Shown here: in pieces, positions 1-8,569 of the stretch | How the letters are laid out: the number at the start of each line of letters is the position of its first letter | Position numbering within the stretch: the first letter of the stretch is position 1 | Source: a virus | IMG/VR virus record: IMGVR_UViG_3300050120_000169 | Span: 16,088 to 80,087 of that record | Reading direction: 5' to 3' (one strand) | DNA length: 64,000 nucleotides | Translations under genes and position numbers: made by a program | Notes under the pieces: model-generated | The model's database searches: none | Told to the model about the DNA's origin: nothing | Seen by the model: the letters and a program-made list of their open reading frames with translations, nothing else

Positions 1-1
1 A

Positions 2-205
2 AACCTGCGCAAGAAGTGGAATATTAATGGTTTCGTGGCCGGGGTGGTTCAATCCACTTCTGACATGAGTACCAGCACGTCGTTGAAGGTGCCAGAGGTG
101 TACGACAACCTCAGCCCATTCGACTTGCAGCTAAACAAGACGCCGTACGGGCGACAGTATATGGCGATTGCCAGCAAATTCAGCGACATCTGGGGTATCA
201 GCTAA
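2..205 (+). CDS. C-terminal end of an unknown protein (5' truncated by window)
   Basis: The frame starting at base 2 is open from the window edge to a TAA at 203-205 and gives the last 67 residues of a protein. I do not recognise it. The stop overlaps the next ATG (TAATG), so the two are translationally coupled. Position directly upstream of head and tail genes suggests a virion or assembly protein; that is inference only. Confidence 0.7.
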   Translation, partial: NLRKKWNINGFVAGVVQSTSDMSTSTSLKVPEVYDNLSPFDLQLNKTPYGRQYMAIASKFSDIWGIS

Positions 206-420
206 TGGAAGTTTTTACGCAAAAGGCCCGCCTGGATTTGGTGGAGGCCTTGGGCCTGGACCCGAAAAGTATTCAGAGCATCAATATTCAACTCGATGGT
301 CAGCAAACGCCGACCGTCACGATTGTGAAATACATTACTGATGACCAGATGAAGGTACTAGGCCAGATGCTCCAGGGCTTTGAACTGGTCGAGAAGTGGG
401 CAATTCCGCTGGAGCAATGA
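205..420 (+). CDS. Small hypothetical protein, 71 aa
   Basis: Starts at the ATG that overlaps the previous stop (TAATG) and ends at TGA 418-420. Acidic/neutral soluble protein with no signal peptide or membrane segment and no motif I recognise. It sits in the virion gene block, so a structural or assembly accessory role is likely but unproven. Confidence 0.7.
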   Translation: MEVFTQKARLDLVEALGLDPKSIQSINIQLDGQQTPTVTIVKYITDDQMKVLGQMLQGFELVEKWAIPLEQ

Positions 421-421
421 C

Positions 422-925
422 GTGATTCTGGTACTTGGTATCATCGATATCCCATACGCGCAAGCTGGGTCAGCGATGAAGAAGGTCAAGAAGGCTCCTA
501 AGGGTAAGGCAACGGCTAAGGCCGCCAAACCCAAGAAGGCTCCTGCCCAACGCGAGGAAACCACGGGTGAAGTAGCTTCGGCGCTGGAAGAAAAGTATCA
601 GATCATGCAGCATTTCTTTGACGAGTATGAAGGTGTGTTCATGTACGACCTGATTGAGGATCTTGAAAAGCAGATTTTCAACTTGAATAACGGATCTCCC
701 GTATTTGAAGGTGGCCCGTTCAAGAGTGGGTTGGAAAAGATGAAGGTATTGTTTGTCCAGTTTTTGGATGATCGGGAAATCGAACATCTGGGCATCCCTG
801 GGGTGCCAACCAAGGCCGCGCTCGACGGAGTGCAGTCGAAGTTCAAGTTATTTAAGGGCGAACGCCGCGCCAGTTTTATCGATACGGGGCTGTACCAACA
901 GTCGTTCAAGGCCTGGACTGAGTAG
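422..925 (+). CDS. Hypothetical protein with Lys/Ala-rich N-terminus
   Basis: I start it at GTG 422 because GGAG lies 7 bases upstream, overlapping the end of the preceding gene. An alternative is ATG 476, which removes a short hydrophobic lead and leaves a very basic N-terminus (MKKVKKAPKGKA), but it has a weak ribosome-binding site. The rest (about 130 residues) is mixed alpha-type and soluble. No family recognised; it belongs to the virion operon. The basic tail could bind DNA, which is speculation. Confidence 0.7.
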   Translation: MILVLGIIDIPYAQAGSAMKKVKKAPKGKATAKAAKPKKAPAQREETTGEVASALEEKYQIMQHFFDEYEGVFMYDLIEDLEKQIFNLNNGSPVFEGGPFKSGLEKMKVLFVQFLDDREIEHLGIPGVPTKAALDGVQSKFKLFKGERRASFIDTGLYQQSFKAWTE

Positions 926-933
926 CACAGCGC

Positions 934-947
934 GCAATCAATTGCGG
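934..947 (+). repeat. Dispersed palindrome copy 1 (GCAATCAATTGCGG)
   Basis: Intergenic copy of the 14-bp element. Its 3' end GCGGAAG acts as the ribosome-binding site of the gene starting at 958. Confidence 0.85.
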
Positions 948-957
948 AAGAACTGAC

Positions 958-1986
958 ATGCCGGGATCAATCGCTGAGTCGTATGAAAGCCAAGGGCCGC
1001 TGAATGCACCACTTCAGCAGGGCCTGGAGACGATTTCCCAGGACCAGGAGATATTGTTCACCCAGTACGTGAAGCTGATCCTACCGCTGGATGGTTATGT
1101 GTTTTGGGTGCGGTCTGATCTGGTGGGGGCGGCTGCGCTGTGCAACTGCTATAACTGCTCGAATCAGCAGGTTACCCCGACTACGCCCTATGTGAATCCT
1201 ACCCAGGCCGTGCTTGGGCCGCCTGGACCCTACCTGAAAGTACAAGGATCTCTGCACTACAGTACGTCTGTACGGCAGTCCGAAGATGAGACGATGGCCG
1301 TGAATAGTGTTATCTTCACCGCCCAGTCGGAAGTCAACGATTTCAACTTGATTGGCCCGACCGTGATGTACATCGGGACGTTTGAAGGCCGCAGATTCGC
1401 CTTCAGCAAGCGCGATGCTTGGTACAAGCAAGCTGGCCTTTATCACTACCAGGGCGACGCCGTGTACCCGGCCCTGGCGAGTCAGCTAGTTGATGATGTA
1501 AGTGCGTTTGACACCACAAACGTAATCGTTAGCAATAGCTTACCGATCTGGCTGGCGCTAAATCAGTTCATGCCTATGTATCCGAGCTTTTTGGTGGAGG
1601 AAAACATACCACCGCCCTATGCCTCAGTGCATATTCCCCCCGACAGTACGACCGCTGTAGCCGCAAGGCCTGCGTGGGGCCACACAGGAACCCATAGCCA
1701 GCTAGTGAAAGAAAAGGTTAAGATCACGGTGTACGGTTTGCGCAACTTCAGTGCGCTGGATTTTCAAGATTACGTTTTTCAAAACAGTCTTGATAACCCG
1801 ACGGTCTGGGGGTTGATGAACATGCCGGTGATGCAGGATGAGAAGCGGATCCAGTCAGAACTGACCGTGATTGCGCAGAAGAAGTCTTTCGAAATGGAAG
1901 TGAATTACTACCAGATTCGAGTCCGAGACATCGCAAGGCAGTTGATCCAAGGAGCAGTACCAGATATTTATCTTGAACCCCTGTAA
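958..1986 (+). CDS. Putative virion structural protein, 342 aa
   Basis: ATG 958 follows the palindrome-derived SD GCGGAAG. The protein is rich in aromatic and beta-forming residues, with a small cysteine cluster (C62, C64, C67) that could bind metal. There is no signal peptide or membrane segment. It lies between small head-side genes and the decoration-like pair ahead of the tail sheath, so a head-tail connector or tail completion role is plausible. I cannot assign a family by eye. Confidence 0.8.
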   Translation: MPGSIAESYESQGPLNAPLQQGLETISQDQEILFTQYVKLILPLDGYVFWVRSDLVGAAALCNCYNCSNQQVTPTTPYVNPTQAVLGPPGPYLKVQGSLHYSTSVRQSEDETMAVNSVIFTAQSEVNDFNLIGPTVMYIGTFEGRRFAFSKRDAWYKQAGLYHYQGDAVYPALASQLVDDVSAFDTTNVIVSNSLPIWLALNQFMPMYPSFLVEENIPPPYASVHIPPDSTTAVAARPAWGHTGTHSQLVKEKVKITVYGLRNFSALDFQDYVFQNSLDNPTVWGLMNMPVMQDEKRIQSELTVIAQKKSFEMEVNYYQIRVRDIARQLIQGAVPDIYLEPL

Positions 1987-2017
1987 GGGGATTTGCTAAC
2001 CAAGTAGGGAGTTCAAA

Positions 2018-2344
2018 ATGTCACAAGGTCCGTTGGGTGTAAGCATCACCAATGTCGAAGGCAGCAACTCCAAGCTGAATTTGACTGCCGGTGCCACGCT
2101 GGTGAAGCCGCAACCGGGTCGCATCCTGTCGCTCGTTATCAATACTCCTGGGTCGACCACGACCACCCCGAGTGTTGTTATGTACGACTCGGCTACGACC
2201 GCAGGTACGGCTACTGCAAACATTGTCTATGCCAGCCCTGACAACGTGGCGGCAGGTACGGTGATTCCGGTGAATTTTCCGGTCCAGAATGGGCTTGTCG
2301 TCGTGCCAGAAACCGGGTGCGTTTGCTCCCTTTCGTACAACTAA
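2018..2344 (+). CDS. Decoration-like virion protein, paralogue A (108 aa)
   Basis: Small beta-rich, Thr/Val/Ala-rich protein. It is a clear paralogue of the next gene: both share a central YDSATTAGTA-AN-VYAS stretch, a V(I)KxQPG(R/K) segment near residue 30 and the same length. Starts at ATG 2018 with GGGAG upstream. Tandem small beta proteins just before tail genes often decorate the head or act as fibres; this assignment is inferred from composition and position. Confidence 0.8.
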   Translation: MSQGPLGVSITNVEGSNSKLNLTAGATLVKPQPGRILSLVINTPGSTTTTPSVVMYDSATTAGTATANIVYASPDNVAAGTVIPVNFPVQNGLVVVPETGCVCSLSYN

Positions 2345-2382
2345 GAGCCGGTGGCTCATTTTTAACGCATTAGGAGTTTAAA

Positions 2383-2700
2383 ATGCCACAAGGTCAAATT
2401 GCATTGGCAAACACCCCGAGCAACGGCTCGAAGTCTGCCCTTGGTCTTACGGATGCAGCAGTTAATCTGGTGAAGTCACAACCGGGTAAGGTGCTGCAAG
2501 CAAATGTGGTTGTTGCCCTGGCTGGCGCGTTGTCGATTTATGACAGTGCGACTACCGCAGGCACCGCCGCAGCAAATCTGGTGTACGCCAGTAGCACGAC
2601 TGTGGCGATTGGCACGATCATTGAACTGGATTTCCCGATGCAGAACGGCATTGTCGCCGTGCTCGGAAGCACCGGTCAAGTCGCGCTGTCATACGTCTAA
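2383..2700 (+). CDS. Decoration-like virion protein, paralogue B (105 aa)
   Basis: Paralogue of the 2018-2344 product, sharing the YDSATTAGTAAANLVYASS-type core and a C-terminal beta segment ending in LSYV. ATG 2383 is preceded by AGGAG. The pair probably arose by tandem duplication and has diverged mainly at the N-terminus. Likely exposed virion protein; function inferred only. Confidence 0.8.
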   Translation: MPQGQIALANTPSNGSKSALGLTDAAVNLVKSQPGKVLQANVVVALAGALSIYDSATTAGTAAANLVYASSTTVAIGTIIELDFPMQNGIVAVLGSTGQVALSYV

Positions 2701-2743
2701 GCACGGTGTGAGAAATAACGTCTAACCTCTAAGGGATTCGGCC

Positions 2744-4123
2744 ATGACGAACGCAATTGTTCAAGTCAGCGTAAGCCAAACCATTGCACCAGCACCAAGT
2801 AAGTTGCAACGGACTGGCGCGATGATTAGTCAGGGGGGTACGACGCTCACCCCGGGGACTTACTCGCTTCTGACGCAGGACTCAGACCTGACGCCGCTTC
2901 TGACGCAGCCTCAGACCAATAGCACGCTTGCCTGGGCGTCGTCGGTTGTGACCGTTACGACTGCGGTGGCTCACGGCTACCCGACCGGCGCGCTAATCAA
3001 CCTGACCATCTCCGGTGCGAACCCTGCCGGTTATAACGGCACGTTCCTGGCGACCATTACCAGCAGCACGCAATTTACTTATCCGCTAACTGGTAACCCC
3101 GGCGCGCAGGTAAGTGCTGGTACGACGGTCAATGCCTTCGTGACCCAACTAGGGGCCATGGTCAACACGTTCTACGACCAGAACGGTCTGTTGAGTGTGT
3201 ATGTGCTTGAGCTTGGCACCGGCACCAGCACGACGGGTATCGCGTCGCTGGAGGCTTACATTGTCGCCAGCCCTGGTTTCTTCTACAGCTACTTGATTCC
3301 GCGTGGCTGGGATGCAGATTCGACTTACCCAGCTTTCCTGGCGAACTACAACGCGCCAAACGCGAAGATTTACTTCTACACGACGGTGACGTTGAGTAGC
3401 TACGCGGCCTTGACCAACAACCAGTTGAACAAGTGCTGCCCGGTGCTGATCGAAAGCACGAGTCCGGCTCTGCCGCCCGACGAGTTCTCGATGGCGGCGA
3501 TGTGGTGGACCACGCTCAATGCCAATCCCAGCAGCACGAACATGGTGCCTCCGCTGTGCTTCAGCTTCCTGATCGGCGTTACTGCCGGTACTTGGACGGG
3601 TCCGCAATTGACTGCGTTCAAGACCAACAATGTCAACTACGTCGGGACCGGCGCAGAAGGCGGGATCAGCAAAGATATCCTGTACTGGGGCAATATGCCT
3701 GACGGCAACCCCTGGAACTACTGGTACTCGGCTGACTGGTCGCAGATCAATTTGGACCTCGATATCAGCAACACGATTATCAACGGTAGCAACACCAGCA
3801 TCAATCCGCTCTACTACAACCAGGACGGTGTGAATCGTCTTCAGGCGACGGCAGTGCAGACGATGCAGGAAGCGATTGCGTACGGCTTGGCGTACGGTAC
3901 GCTGGTGCAAACCCAGCTTGATCCTACGACCTTTGCCAATAACGTGTCGGCTGGCCTGTACCTGGGTTATGTGGTGGTCAACGCCGTGCCGGTGGCGACG
4001 TGGCTGGCATCGAATCCAAGCACGTATTCCGAGGGTATTTACGGGGGCTTGGCCGCGCTCTACACGCCAGCCCGAGGGTTTGAACAGATCCTGTTCAACC
4101 TTAACGTCAGCAACTTGGCATAA
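2744..4123 (+). CDS. Tail sheath protein (contractile tail)
   Basis: Forms the contractile sheath around the tail tube. The C-terminal part (NVSAGLYLGYVVVNAVP ... RGFEQILFNLNVSNLA) and the overall 459-aa length match the DUF3383-type phage sheath pattern as I know it. It is followed directly by the tube gene, the usual order. Residues about 62-118 look like an inserted small beta domain (VTVTTAVAHGYPTG ... NGTFLATI ... FTYPL) that recurs in two baseplate genes of this window. ATG 2744 is preceded by AAGGGATT. Confidence 0.85.
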   Translation: MTNAIVQVSVSQTIAPAPSKLQRTGAMISQGGTTLTPGTYSLLTQDSDLTPLLTQPQTNSTLAWASSVVTVTTAVAHGYPTGALINLTISGANPAGYNGTFLATITSSTQFTYPLTGNPGAQVSAGTTVNAFVTQLGAMVNTFYDQNGLLSVYVLELGTGTSTTGIASLEAYIVASPGFFYSYLIPRGWDADSTYPAFLANYNAPNAKIYFYTTVTLSSYAALTNNQLNKCCPVLIESTSPALPPDEFSMAAMWWTTLNANPSSTNMVPPLCFSFLIGVTAGTWTGPQLTAFKTNNVNYVGTGAEGGISKDILYWGNMPDGNPWNYWYSADWSQINLDLDISNTIINGSNTSINPLYYNQDGVNRLQATAVQTMQEAIAYGLAYGTLVQTQLDPTTFANNVSAGLYLGYVVVNAVPVATWLASNPSTYSEGIYGGLAALYTPARGFEQILFNLNVSNLA

Positions 4124-4135
4124 GGGGTATAGAAC

Positions 4136-4588
4136 ATGGCAACGCAAACTAACCCCCTCATTGCCCAGGGCACGCTTAACCGGCTCCGGGGTAGTGTAGT
4201 GTGGGCGAACTTCCCCACGCTGAATGTCACGGCCCCGTTCTTGAATAAAGAAGGTATCCGGTTGGCCCTGGATGGCGAGGCTACGACTTTCATCCAGACG
4301 ATTACCGGCGCGGTAACTTCGCCGGAACCGTACCAGATGATCACACTCACCATGAACATCCTGAAGACGAACGGTCTTGCAGCGCTGTATCAGGCGCAAA
4401 TGCAGAACTCAACGTTGCTGGGAAATGGCACGGTGATTACCGACACGAACGCCTTGCCGGTCTTCCCGCTGATCAACTGCGCTATCGAGTCGGTGCGCGA
4501 GTTGAGCTTTGCCGGTGAAGATGCGGGCTTTGCGGTGGTGGTTCGTGGCTACTGGATCGTTAATAACGCGCTGTGGAATTTGCTGTAA
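4136..4588 (+). CDS. Tail tube protein
   Basis: 150-aa soluble protein immediately 3' of the sheath gene and 5' of the chaperone, the canonical tube position in contractile-tail phages. It is predicted beta-rich without membrane segments, and its size fits tube proteins (about 140-170 aa). ATG 4136 lies 13 nt after the sheath stop, with GGGGTATAGAAC upstream. Assignment rests on order, size and composition rather than on a unique motif. Confidence 0.75.
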   Translation: MATQTNPLIAQGTLNRLRGSVVWANFPTLNVTAPFLNKEGIRLALDGEATTFIQTITGAVTSPEPYQMITLTMNILKTNGLAALYQAQMQNSTLLGNGTVITDTNALPVFPLINCAIESVRELSFAGEDAGFAVVVRGYWIVNNALWNLL

Positions 4589-4615
4589 AAACCAGCGTAG
4601 TAGGGCACAGACAAA

Positions 4616-5185
4616 ATGACCAAATTAGATAAAAAACTAAATATCGTGCTCCCACTCGATTCTGGGTGGGTACACGCTACCCCTATCTCGTACGATATCT
4701 TCGAGAAGTATTTCGTGAGTATCTCCAAGGCTTTCTCGCGGTTGTTTAACGAGGGCCTTGGCACGTTTGCAGGGCCACGAGTGGCTTACCTGATGCTGAA
4801 GAAGGTGGCTGAAGAAGACGGCAACTGGGAAACACCTAATGGTGACGGTGTGAGCCAGGGGCTGATGAACGAAATTATCCGGTTGTCGAATGTGTTGCTG
4901 CCGGGTGAGCAGGGCTGGACATCACTCCCGTTGTACGAAGCGCTCCGGCAAGGAAAATTGGACCCTGACGAAAAGGCGGAGGTGCTAAACGGCCTTGTTT
5001 TTTTTACTTTGGCTTCGTCGATGGCACGGAAGGCGGACTTGAGGGGGGTGCTCTCTGGGATAGTAAAATTCTGGGATGGGCAAATCACGTTGTCCGACTC
5101 TACGGCTTTTCTAGCCTCCTTGCCGACATTGACACCAGTAGAGCCTACTGGTCCGAAGGAGCCAGCATCGCCCATACCGTCTTGA
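4616..5185 (+). CDS. Tail assembly chaperone, short (zero-frame) form
   Basis: 189-aa protein between the tail tube and tape measure genes, where lambda G-type chaperones lie. It coats the tape measure during tail assembly. The zero-frame product ends in a Pro-rich tail (LPTLTPVEPTGPKEPASP). An eight-T run at 4998-5005 (codons 128-130, GTT TTT TTT) allows a -1 shift into an open frame that runs to 5313, giving a 232-residue G-T-like fusion. Both the order and the slippery run support this role. Confidence 0.8.
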   Translation: MTKLDKKLNIVLPLDSGWVHATPISYDIFEKYFVSISKAFSRLFNEGLGTFAGPRVAYLMLKKVAEEDGNWETPNGDGVSQGLMNEIIRLSNVLLPGEQGWTSLPLYEALRQGKLDPDEKAEVLNGLVFFTLASSMARKADLRGVLSGIVKFWDGQITLSDSTAFLASLPTLTPVEPTGPKEPASPIPS

Positions 5186-5313
5186 ACTGGGTGGTAGAAG
5201 ACGGGTATAGGCAGTTTTTTGGTCAGTCAGACTACGAATTTGAATTCACGTCCGCACAGCATTACAGGAACCGGCACCTTTTGGCGGCGATGAGGCCTCG
5301 GCGGTCCAGATGA
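4998..5313 (+). other. Programmed -1 frameshift site and extension of the tail chaperone
   Basis: T-run at 4998-5005 in the zero-frame context G TTT TTT TTA. A slip by -1 continues as YFGFVDGTEGG... for 102 codons to TGA 5311-5313, 31 nt before the tape measure start. The -1 frame is open from 4969. The extension is acidic/aromatic like real protein and fills what would otherwise be a 158-nt gap. Established precedent: lambda G/GT and its equivalents in many tailed phages. Confidence 0.75.
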
Positions 5314-5319
5314 AATAGC

Positions 5320-5333
5320 GCAATTGATTGCGG
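5320..5333 (+). repeat. Dispersed palindrome copy 2 (GCAATTGATTGCGG)
   Basis: Intergenic copy just after the frameshift extension. GCGGAG at its end serves as ribosome-binding site for the GTG at 5344. Confidence 0.85.
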
Positions 5334-5343
5334 AGCGTGAATC

Positions 5344-7323
5344 GTGGCAGATAAACCAATCCTCAAGATTCCTGTGGACACCCAGGAGTGGGATCAGTTC
5401 GTAGATAAGTTCAATGCCTACCAAAAGGTGTTGGAAACCCAGGGCGAGCAGTGGGCTGACACGAACAAAGGTGTCAAGGAAGTCTCGAAATCCTTCGATC
5501 AAGTAGAAGGGTCGTTCGACAAGTTGGTTAAGGCCGCAGTAAATCCCGCGTTCGCTGATAAGAGTACCGGCACCTTTGCACGCTTTGAGAAAAGCTCGCA
5601 GAAGACTGCTGGGTTCTGGAAAGCCACCGAGCGCTCGCTCGAAAAAACCAGTAAGTATTTCGAAACCTTCGTGCGTTCGGGCATCAAGTGGGAAGGACTC
5701 GCCAAGGGCGGCGGCTTGATCGGTGGGGTGCTAGGTATTGGTGGTGCCATATTGGGCGCTACTGAAAAGGCCTCGAATGACTTTGCTGGTCAAAATAAGC
5801 TGAATCGCTCTCTTGGATTAAAGCCAGGGGAGCAACAGGCGTTCACCAACGCGTTTGGTCCTGCGGGCGCTGATGATGCACTGCTCGCCAAGATGGCAGC
5901 GGCTAAGAACGACCCTAACCAGTGGCACGGGTTGTTGGCGGCTGGTATCAATCAGCAGGAAATCCTAAGTAAGAACCCTGAGCAGCTTGCCGCCGAGTTT
6001 ATGGAAAAGGCGGGGGATCGCTTTAACAAGCTGGGTCCGAATGGCGGCGCTTGGGCGAATTCCACAGGTGTGTCAGAGTTCCTGGACCCTAATCAGCTTC
6101 GGCTTGCTGGTTCGTATAACCACGGCCAGTATCAGGGCTTCCAAGGGCAATACGAGCAAGACGTACCGAAGTTTGCCGCCCAGCAGTCTGTGCTGGATGA
6201 AGCTACCAAGGCCAAACAGGATTTCGATAAGGCGTGGACTCAGCTTGATTTGGCGTTTGACAAGGCGGCGATGAAACTCACGCCGGATGTGGTCAAGCTG
6301 GTAGACGAGTTCGCAGATATGGTGAGTGCGTTTGCTGATTCGAAAGAATTCGCTACGGATGTCAAGGATTTCAAGGAAGACATCCACACTATGGGTGTGG
6401 CCGCCAAGTGGGTAGCTGATCATTTAAATCACCTATTCGGGCTAGACAAGCCGGGTGCCGATAAGAAGACTCACGTAGACCCACAGGGGTGGGGTGGGAA
6501 GCTGTTGTCGTTTGGTAAGTACACCTGGGATGCCATAACTGGGAATCAGTTCACGCCACCTAAATACGATTACGGTGGTGATGACGACACTTCAGATGCG
6601 AATGGTGGCGCACCGAACGGTAGCGCGGGCTATGAAGACAAGATGCTCGACGCGATTAAGATGAACGAGTCGAGCGGTGTGAATGGCAAGACGAACCCTG
6701 ACACGGGCGCGGCTGGCCTGTATGGCATCATGCCCGAAAACTCTACGAAAGCCGGTATCGACCCGATGGATCCGGTGGCTAGTCGCGGATTGGCTAAAAA
6801 GATTTATGACAGTTTCCTCACCAAGTACCACGGTGACAGTGCAAAGGCTCTGGCCGCTTATGACGGCTTCGGCGGCTTGGATAAAGACATTGCCAAGTAC
6901 GGCGATCAGTGGCGCAGCCATATTGACGAATATCAAAGTACAGGTGAGACCATTAAGTATCTGAAGCGCATCGAAAAGCAGGGGCTTAATATTGGCCCCG
7001 GGACTAATGACGCCGATACCAAACCCAGCAAGCTCGACACCACGCCGATTGATGGTATGGATGTGCAACCGTACACGCCAGAAGAAGAGAAGGCGAAAGA
7101 TCAGAGTGATAAGCAGTATGTGAAGGACCAGATGAAGGGCAACCGTAATATGTTTGGGGTATTTCAAGACCTGTTCACCCCTGGTGCTGGGAATAAGTAC
7201 CTACCCCCGGACAATCAGTCCAAGGCTACGTCTGGTCAGCAAGCGCCCTATAACATCAATGTCTCGGTCAGCGCTCCCCCTGGCACTAACACGGCTGTAA
7301 CGGCTGGGGGGCTGGCACAGTGA
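5344..7323 (+). CDS. Tape measure protein with lytic transglycosylase domain
   Basis: 659 aa, GTG start behind the palindrome-derived SD. It sits after the chaperone and before the baseplate genes, as tape measures do. The N-terminal 110 residues are charged and helical; about residues 119-140 form a Gly-rich hydrophobic segment (GLIGGVLGIGGAILGA). Residues about 434-560 resemble an SLT lysozyme-like fold: catalytic Glu near 442 (MNESSG), then GLYGIMP and LAAYDGFGG. Such domains cut peptidoglycan during DNA entry. It is short for a myovirus tape measure, implying a short tail or a second tape protein elsewhere. Confidence 0.8.
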   Translation: MADKPILKIPVDTQEWDQFVDKFNAYQKVLETQGEQWADTNKGVKEVSKSFDQVEGSFDKLVKAAVNPAFADKSTGTFARFEKSSQKTAGFWKATERSLEKTSKYFETFVRSGIKWEGLAKGGGLIGGVLGIGGAILGATEKASNDFAGQNKLNRSLGLKPGEQQAFTNAFGPAGADDALLAKMAAAKNDPNQWHGLLAAGINQQEILSKNPEQLAAEFMEKAGDRFNKLGPNGGAWANSTGVSEFLDPNQLRLAGSYNHGQYQGFQGQYEQDVPKFAAQQSVLDEATKAKQDFDKAWTQLDLAFDKAAMKLTPDVVKLVDEFADMVSAFADSKEFATDVKDFKEDIHTMGVAAKWVADHLNHLFGLDKPGADKKTHVDPQGWGGKLLSFGKYTWDAITGNQFTPPKYDYGGDDDTSDANGGAPNGSAGYEDKMLDAIKMNESSGVNGKTNPDTGAAGLYGIMPENSTKAGIDPMDPVASRGLAKKIYDSFLTKYHGDSAKALAAYDGFGGLDKDIAKYGDQWRSHIDEYQSTGETIKYLKRIEKQGLNIGPGTNDADTKPSKLDTTPIDGMDVQPYTPEEEKAKDQSDKQYVKDQMKGNRNMFGVFQDLFTPGAGNKYLPPDNQSKATSGQQAPYNINVSVSAPPGTNTAVTAGGLAQ

Positions 7324-8567
7324 GGTATTACCGCGTAGTCATTACTGACCCGACCACGAATGAAATTCTGGTGCCGAATTACAACGGTATTCCGGGTTTC
7401 ACACGGGTGGGGAACGATACGAACATTTCGTCGTACACCAGTCTTAATTACGGTCAGACTGTGACTGCGTTTGGCAGCACGAATATGTCAGCCCAGATGG
7501 TGGAAGTAGATATCCCAGTGGGGTTTTTGCATCAGCCTGGGCAGAATGCTTACATCAAGATTCATGGGGTGGGCATTGCCGAAATCGGCCAAGCAGCAGA
7601 TTTACAGGGTATGAACATCGCCGTGTATGGGGGTATGGCCGCTGGCCTACCTTTGGCTAACCCGCTTGAATCAGGGCTGTTGGTCAACGCCATGGTACTC
7701 CAGTCGTTTGGAATTTGGCTGGGACACGAGCAGTCGCTCAATATGTTCATGACTTTTCAAGGTAGTAGTCCTACATCGAACCAAACCTCTGGCAATCCGA
7801 GCAGTACGAGCACTGTGCCAGTCCCGACTACGAATGAAAATCCGGCCAATATTGTCTTTCAATGGCGACCGGGCCAACCCCTGCTCACACCAGTGGTTAA
7901 TACCTTACAAGTTGCGTACCCGAAGTACTCGATTGCCGGAGCCGTGCATAGTGGATTAGTGTGGAGTGGCGCGACTGCCACGGGCTATTTCAATACGCTT
8001 GAGCAGTTTTCTGCCTATTTATATCAAAAGTCACTTTCTATCATTAGTGGCTATGCGCCTATTAATCCACTACCACAGAACTACCCCAGCAATTACCCAG
8101 GGGTGCGGCTTGCATTGCAAAACAATACGATTACGATTCAGGATGGCACGACGCAAACCACGCCGAAGCAGATCCAGTTTATTGATTTGGTGGGCCAACC
8201 GACTTGGAGCCAACGCTATCAAGTGCAGGTGACGTGCGTAATGAGAGCGGATATTAACTGTGGTGATTATGTGCGGCTCCCGCCGTCCCCAGGAATCACC
8301 ACGCTGGGTAGTAACAGTGAGTACTTCAACCCTTCTGGGGGCAACATATACGCGACTGCTAAGGACAGCAGCATCTTCAGCGGGGTTTTTGAAGTGATAG
8401 CTGTTCGACATGTGGGGAATAACCGGGATCCGAATGCTCAGTCCTGGGTGACCACACTCGATTTATTGAATATGTCTTACGGGCAACCAGAGGTCGTAGA
8501 TACCCTGCCAGTCTTGTACAATGGCCCTACTGGTGGTAGCGCATATTCTTTCTATTTGCCGAGTTAG
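7320..8567 (+). CDS. Putative baseplate hub-region protein, 415 aa
   Basis: GTG 7320 overlaps the tape measure stop (GTGA). The protein is beta-rich, Asn/Thr/Gly-rich, with no membrane segment. It is placed between the tape measure and other baseplate genes, which in contractile-tail phages is where hub and tube-cap proteins are encoded. I do not recognise a specific family; a Ser/Thr/Pro-rich linker near residues 150-175 (SSPTSNQTSGNPSSTSTVP) separates two halves. Confidence 0.75.
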   Translation: MRYYRVVITDPTTNEILVPNYNGIPGFTRVGNDTNISSYTSLNYGQTVTAFGSTNMSAQMVEVDIPVGFLHQPGQNAYIKIHGVGIAEIGQAADLQGMNIAVYGGMAAGLPLANPLESGLLVNAMVLQSFGIWLGHEQSLNMFMTFQGSSPTSNQTSGNPSSTSTVPVPTTNENPANIVFQWRPGQPLLTPVVNTLQVAYPKYSIAGAVHSGLVWSGATATGYFNTLEQFSAYLYQKSLSIISGYAPINPLPQNYPSNYPGVRLALQNNTITIQDGTTQTTPKQIQFIDLVGQPTWSQRYQVQVTCVMRADINCGDYVRLPPSPGITTLGSNSEYFNPSGGNIYATAKDSSIFSGVFEVIAVRHVGNNRDPNAQSWVTTLDLLNMSYGQPEVVDTLPVLYNGPTGGSAYSFYLPS

Positions 8568-8569
8568 TC

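Noticed and set aside
3149-4399. Long open frame on the minus strand (416 codons)
   Set aside because: It lies antisense over the sheath and tube genes, has no ribosome-binding site, and is Arg/His-rich in the way antisense shadows of biased genes are.
6592-7167. Minus-strand open frame (191 codons)
   Set aside because: Lies opposite the lysozyme-like end of the tape measure gene; no start signals.
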